Of a stretch of 64,000 nucleotides of DNA, positions 59,093-64,000 are shown one piece after another. The notes beneath the pieces were generated by a model. It saw only the letters and a program-made list of their open reading frames with translations, ran no database searches and was not told the origin of the DNA. Numbering within the stretch: the first letter of the stretch is position 1; the number at the start of each line of letters is the position of its first letter. The translations under genes and the position numbers were made by a program. The DNA is taken from positions 34,276,213 to 34,340,212 of the forward strand of contig OZ234493.1 in assembly GCA_965153455.1 (NCBI GenBank). The letters are read 5' to 3'. The stretch is from Sphagnum compactum (taxonomy: Eukaryota > Bryophyta > Sphagnopsida > Sphagnales).

Positions 59093-60999
59093 TCCCTAAA
59101 TAATATGTTTTTAGAATGTGTGATTGTAATGACTTTAATCAAAGATAAAAATTTAGATTGTTATTAGTTAAAAACATTCTTTGCAATTTCAACAAAATTG
59201 TTAATGATCTTGATTTTTTTATACATAATTAAATTGCAACACGTAGATATTGTATGATGTGGAGAGCTTGAGATTCATGAGACCATGATTAGATTGGTTA
59301 AATTGATGTTCTCAAATACACAATTAAGGTTTTAATAAGAATGAATATGAATATTTATGTACCTTGATGAACCTAATGATGTTTGTAAAGCTACATAGAT
59401 GAATTCATAAAGCCTCCTGTAAGGTTCATTGTGTAAAGGACAATGGTATATTTTATAGCAAAGCTTTGCAAAATCTTTGCTTGAAAATTTTGATTTTGAC
59501 TCATAAAAAAAAATTATATTAAAAAAATGGGCCTAAATGTTCCGTGTACTCAAGGAAAAATTTCCAAACAACAATTTTAAAAAAAAGGATTCCAATAATT
59601 AGTAGCTAATAATATTGAAAATAAACAAATTTTATACATTTGGGTAACTATTCTTACGGATGATTGCCATTTCAACTACATCACAGAATTGAAAAAGAAA
59701 AAAGAAGTTGTTTAATTTTTCTTTGAATTATTTTTTTATATGTGATTTTATGGATGATTAATGGTCAATAATTGATGCTACCATGGATGGACATCATTTA
59801 TGAATCATGAGAGTTAGATTAGTTAAACAATTTTTGGAATATTCATGATTCAAGTATAACTATTTTAATGATTTTTGGGATGCCTTATGAATTCATGTTA
59901 GAAATAAACTTGTCTCATGGAAATTGTGAAACATTGTAGAGTTGGATTAATTTCCTCCCTATTCTAAATGAACTTAATGCATTCCTAAATATGTAATTAT
60001 GTATGTAATTGAGATAATATACTATTATAATTACTTTTATATATGTAATTACAACCTCCTTGTAGTCATGTGTAAGGAGTTTTCCAAGGTATCAAATAGG
60101 TTTGAAGTGTAGATTTGCAATATTGATTCAACCATACTTAAATAATCTATTTTTAAAGTTTGATTATAAAAATAAATAATGAAACCATGTTGGGAAAACC
60201 TATACAATGAAATTTTGTATATTGTCATGGGTTTTTTTTTCCTAAAAAAAAAAGCACTTCTTAAATCCAAATTCCTACCAAATCTACTTTCTAGCTATTT
60301 TTTGGAAAGCTTTCAAGGACAATTTTGATCAACTATCTATCTACTCATGGGGGAGGTTATTCTGTGTATTTTATGAAGCACGTGAGATAAAAGGGTATTT
60401 TTTGTATGCTACATGACATAATAGAATATTAAAATAATATTTTACTAAAATTGAGAATATTTTTAAAATAGTTTTGTAATCCAATTCTTGACACACTATT
60501 TATATTGAAGTGAATTTTGAAATTTACTTTTCTTCATTAAATTGCACTCTATTTTTTTGCATGTCATTTGAAAAAAAACTTTGAAAAAATTGTAATACCT
60601 TTACTAGTGTGGCATCTTCTTGCCATTTATTTATTTATTTATTTATCATTTTTTCACTCGAACAATAACAATATAAATTTCCTGAAATTCCAGCACCCTC
60701 AAAGATCTAGCCATGTAGACCTAGAATAAGCAAAAAAATAATAACCATGTACACTAACTATGTAACAATAGAATTTCTAAAATTTTCAACATTGTGGGCA
60801 GCTAATTTTTTATTTTTAAAAAACACTTATTAAAAATAATTTAATTATTGTTAGAGAATGGTAAAAGTATTATGGTAACCTCCCCTTAATCTACTCTCTA
60901 TGTCTCTCTTATATGTGTACCCATGAACATAAAAATAATCTCTTAGTTATGTGGGATGGATGTTTATTGATAATATGTAGATCGATTAGACACACGATA
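59093..60999. other. AT-rich DNA, no gene seen
   Basis: Contains an (ATTT)n run near 60625-60645. No gene, transposase or RNA gene recognised. Confidence 0.4.
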
Positions 61000-61004
61000 G
61001 TTAC

Positions 61005-61137
61005 CAAATCCTCCAACCAGTTGTTATCACACAATCAACATCGATGTCCAAATCCTCCAAACCAGTTGTTATCACACAATCGACATCGATGTCCAAATCC
61101 TCCAACCAGTTGTTATCACAATCGACATGGATGTCGA
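61005..61137. repeat. 44-bp tandem repeat, three copies
   Basis: Each copy reads AAATCCTCCAACCAGTTGTT then ATCACACAATCGACATCGAT with small changes. Copies begin near 61005, 61050 and 61094; the third has a 4-bp deletion. Confidence 0.9.
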
Positions 61138-61221
61138 TGATTCATAAACACCTTCTTCACACAATCGTTGTGAATGTTTGTGACACTTGTTGTGGCAAAA
61201 GTAATCATATGTGACTATGGG

Positions 61222-61345
61222 GGTGGAAAAGGACAAGATTTTAAAACGCAAAATCTTTAGTAAGCTGGTTGCAAATGGGGGGGTTGCAAAGGACAAGATT
61301 AAAACGCAATGCTGTAATCAATCTTTAGTAAGTTGGTTGCAATAG
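61222..61345. repeat. Tandem duplication, about 60 bp, two copies
   Basis: Two neighbouring copies share GGACAAGATT, AAAACGCAA, AATCTTTAGTAAG and TGGTTGCAA, with a 10-bp difference in length. Confidence 0.75.
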
Positions 61346-62302
61346 AGAACTTCATAAATTAATGACTAGTTACGGAATCGACATATGCAATTTTTATATA
61401 ATTAATGGAAAAGTAAGTCCAAATTGGTCACCACAAAAAAATCAATTCACATGACATTCTTGGAAAATAAATAAAAATAAAAATATAATCTAATAAATAG
61501 ATATTCTTATAACCCTACACACAGAAAGTTCTCTGAAACCATGATGTGGTTGAATTGACATTAGGGTCAAAAAAGCAAAGTGCAAGAGTACAATAAATGG
61601 ATAGAAACTAGAGGAAAACCCTGCACCAGGTGTGTATTAGGACCGATTCTGCCATGTAATCCCTCACTTTGCAATGACACATTTTGGTGGAATCAGCCGT
61701 ATATCTGATTCCTTGAGATTTAAAAGGGGGGTCTACATGCAGAAAAGTTGATCGGACGACAAGCAGAATCGGCGGCAAGGGAAGGATTCCACCTTGGAAT
61801 GAGGGGTAGCATAGGGACCCTGAACACGCATCCCTGTTTATTGGGCAAGAACTAGAAAATTCCATTACGTAATCTAATCGAGCTAGTGTTGTGGATTATT
61901 TCTGGAACATCATAATCTCTTGATGCTGATAAAATTATGATTTGGAATTGACCCTTTACAAGAGAATTCTGTCAGAGAAATCTGTCAAAATCAGACTCAT
62001 TACAAAGGCAGAATCCGCCAGTTCAGACCATTCTGGTTTAGGGTTCTGGGTTATAAAGCAAGCCGGAGGCGAAGGTGAGGAAGTCTGCATAGTTGGGAGG
62101 ATCATTCCTTCGCATTGCACGCATCTTCTCGTTCTTCTTCTTCTTCTCCTTCTTCCTCTTGGCTTTCTTCTCTCTTGCTCATTTTCTCTCGCTCGTCTGG
62201 GATCCCATTTCAGTCATCTGTACTGTGAAGAAGTAGATCAAAGTTTCAACCTCAAAGGCAGCAGCTGACTTTACTATTACTACTGCTGCTGCTGCTGCCA
62301 TC
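61346..62302 (+). promoter_or_regulatory. Upstream region and leader of the last gene
   Basis: From about 61600 the DNA is GC-richer. A TTATAAAG string at about 62051 could serve as a TATA box, and a CTT-rich leader (62128-62165) precedes a GCT/CTG run and the start codon at 62303. No transcript data confirm the start site. Confidence 0.4.
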
Positions 62303-62555
62303 ATGTCTCACTTCCAGCTTCCACAGCTATTTCTTGCAGGTGAGTAAGTGCTCATCAAACTATAATGCACATTATATGAATCTGGGTATATCAATTACAT
62401 CTAGAACTCTAATCTATCTCCTTAAGGACTTATCTGATCATGGCTTGGTGACTGTTTTGAATGTTGTAATAGGTATCATGGCGATGTCGATCCTGGTGGC
62501 ATTTCTGATGGTGCCCACGGTCACCTGTAGAATTATTCTGGACACGGACGAAAAG
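62303..62555 (+). CDS. Small membrane protein, or first exons of a gene leaving the window
   Basis: Exon 1 (62303-62339) and exon 2 (62473-62555) are joined by a GT-AG intron in phase 1. They give 40 residues: a short polar start (MSHFQLPQ) and one hydrophobic helix (FLAGIMAMSILVAFLMVP) followed by TCRIILDTDEK. A strong donor (AAAG/GTGAGA) follows exon 2, so more exons probably lie beyond the window or within the last 1.4 kb, where none were recognised. Reading through the donor instead ends at about 62630 and gives about 64 residues. The family is not recognised. Confidence 0.55.
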
Positions 62556-63902
62556 GTGAGAGACATGAGTTTATGTACCCAAAACAGAAAAAACAGACAT
62601 GAGTTCACGTTGAAATCTGTGTGTTATTAGTTAATTTCCTGCGCCAAAATGATCCACAAATTCACAGCAATACGATACCATATAGAAGGCCACGATAGCA
62701 CAGTAGCCGCTGTATGCAGCAGATTACTGTTTACTGTGGCTTCTAAACTCTAAACCCGGCTAATTAATTAGTTCATTAATTCTCAAAGTAGTAGTCACAG
62801 AAACATCAATAATTTTAATACCCAATTTGGGTTTTAGCCACTTCTGTGTTAGTAGGACAATAAAGGTGTTCAAACACACTACTAGGTCCAAGTTCCATTG
62901 ATTTTTGTTTTTTTTTAAATAAATTTCTTTAGTTTTTTGGTAGTGAAGTTTTGCATAATTTTAGACCTCAAGAAATAAAAAGGAATATTTGGTCACAAAT
63001 TTTCCCTGCTAAAGAAAATTGTCAAATTTTTGAGATTCTTTTTTTTTTTTTTTTTTTTCTGAAAAAATGGCAGAAATATTTCATATGCATGAGTAAAAAG
63101 AACAGTGTTTTTCGTAACTTGTTTTATACAACTACACATGTCGCATGCAACTAATTTTTTTTTTGCATGCAACATTTTTTGAGTTGCATAAAACATAAAA
63201 ATGTTGCATAAGTCCACAGCACCTTGTTATGAATTGAATGTAATAATTGAATGTACTTGCAATATATGTCTCTTGACAATTAATGTCACATTTATGTGTC
63301 CAACTTGATCACTTCCATCTTATTTTGGAAATCAAATTCATATCTCTAATAATGATGAAGGTGATGTTATGTGTATAAACTATAAAAACATAAGAGTGAA
63401 TTTAATAAAATTTAAAAGAATAACTGAATGTGAACACTGAAAATAAAATTCATATTCAAACTTTTATTTTCCCTTTGGGTTTTTTTTTAATTTTGAAAGT
63501 TGAACTAAGAATATCATTTGCAAGGAATACCATGAGACATTAAAATATTGGCTTGCATTTTAAGATGGCCAAATTTAAATATATTAAAAGGCTAATCGGT
63601 ATGGTGGAAAAAAGGACATTAAACATTTAAGTTGTATTGTCATTTTAACTAGTAAGGAACACAAGGAATTTCGAACGATTACACATCAAATATCAACCCA
63701 CCTTCCTTGAGAAAAAAACGAACCTTTTCATTCTATGTACATTATTAAACAAGTTATCAAAACAATGTACCCTATGGTAGATACATGATTAATCAAACTA
63801 GAACCTAGAGAATTCACACATGTCAACCATATGTGAATATGAAACACACATTACAAGTACAATTTATATTAGGGGTATGCAAAGGCTTACATGACAATAA
63901 TA
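62556..63902. other. Probable intron or 3' DNA of the last gene
   Basis: AT-rich DNA with a long T-run near 63040-63058 and repeated TTTGCATGCAAC strings near 63150. No further exon was recognised. Confidence 0.4.
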
Positions 63903-64000
63903 GTAAAGTCACTCTGTCTTCATCGTCTCTTTGGGCCTGCTTTCACCCCCTATCCCCTCTTTGAGTGGTATCTGCAAAGTAAAGAAATTTTAATATTAAA
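63903..64000 (+). repeat. Dispersed repeat, copy C (truncated by the window edge)
   Basis: Matches the lead and first part of copy B (38440-38540). Shared elements are AAAGTCAC, CTTTCACCCC, TGGTATCnGCA and AAAGAAATTTTA/AAGGAAATTTTA. It continues past the end of the window. Confidence 0.7.

Overview
This window is nuclear DNA from a land plant. It has spliced genes with GT-AG introns, pyrimidine-rich or GA-rich 5' leaders, and very AT-rich intergenic DNA full of decayed transposons and short tandem duplications. All the gene families seen are plant families: a plant CNGC channel, cytosolic HSP90, a plant rhomboid protease and a CRINKLY4-type receptor kinase. The many-exon cytosolic HSP90 and the general look suggest a non-seed plant such as a bryophyte or relative, but this is a weak inference.

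Layout. 1-3046: leader and upstream DNA of the first gene, with a striking cluster of the motif GAACCTCCGGGTAT. 3047-6537 (+): an 8-exon cyclic-nucleotide-gated channel resembling the CNGC14-18 group, with an unusual pore. 6538-8870: transcribed-looking or 3' flanking DNA without a convincing gene. 8877-11400: dispersed repeat and AT-rich DNA. 11400-16656 (+): HSP90 in 12 exons with a promoter rich in inverted repeats. 17870-19033 (-): an intronless rhomboid protease, convergent with HSP90. 19034-19835: its upstream region with a four-copy repeat. 19836-39380: about 20 kb of AT-rich, gene-free DNA holding a hAT transposase remnant, a Tourist-like MITE, tandem duplications and minisatellites. 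40432-43234 (+): a CRINKLY4-family receptor kinase with one short intron. 43235-47360: repeats. 47746-51830 (+): an acidic protein of unknown function built from a tandem duplication of about 433 residues. 51831-61900: repeat-rich DNA with two opposed telomere-like arrays, a Harbinger transposase pseudogene split by a MITE, an HSP90 exon fragment and another MITE copy. 62303 onward (+): the first two exons of a small membrane protein or of a gene that runs out of the window.

The five complete genes do not form a pathway. They are ordinary plant housekeeping and signalling genes (calcium-permeable channel, chaperone, intramembrane protease, cell-surface receptor) separated by transposon debris. 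Exon structures were derived by eye from reading-frame continuity, splice consensus and family conservation. No transcript evidence was available.
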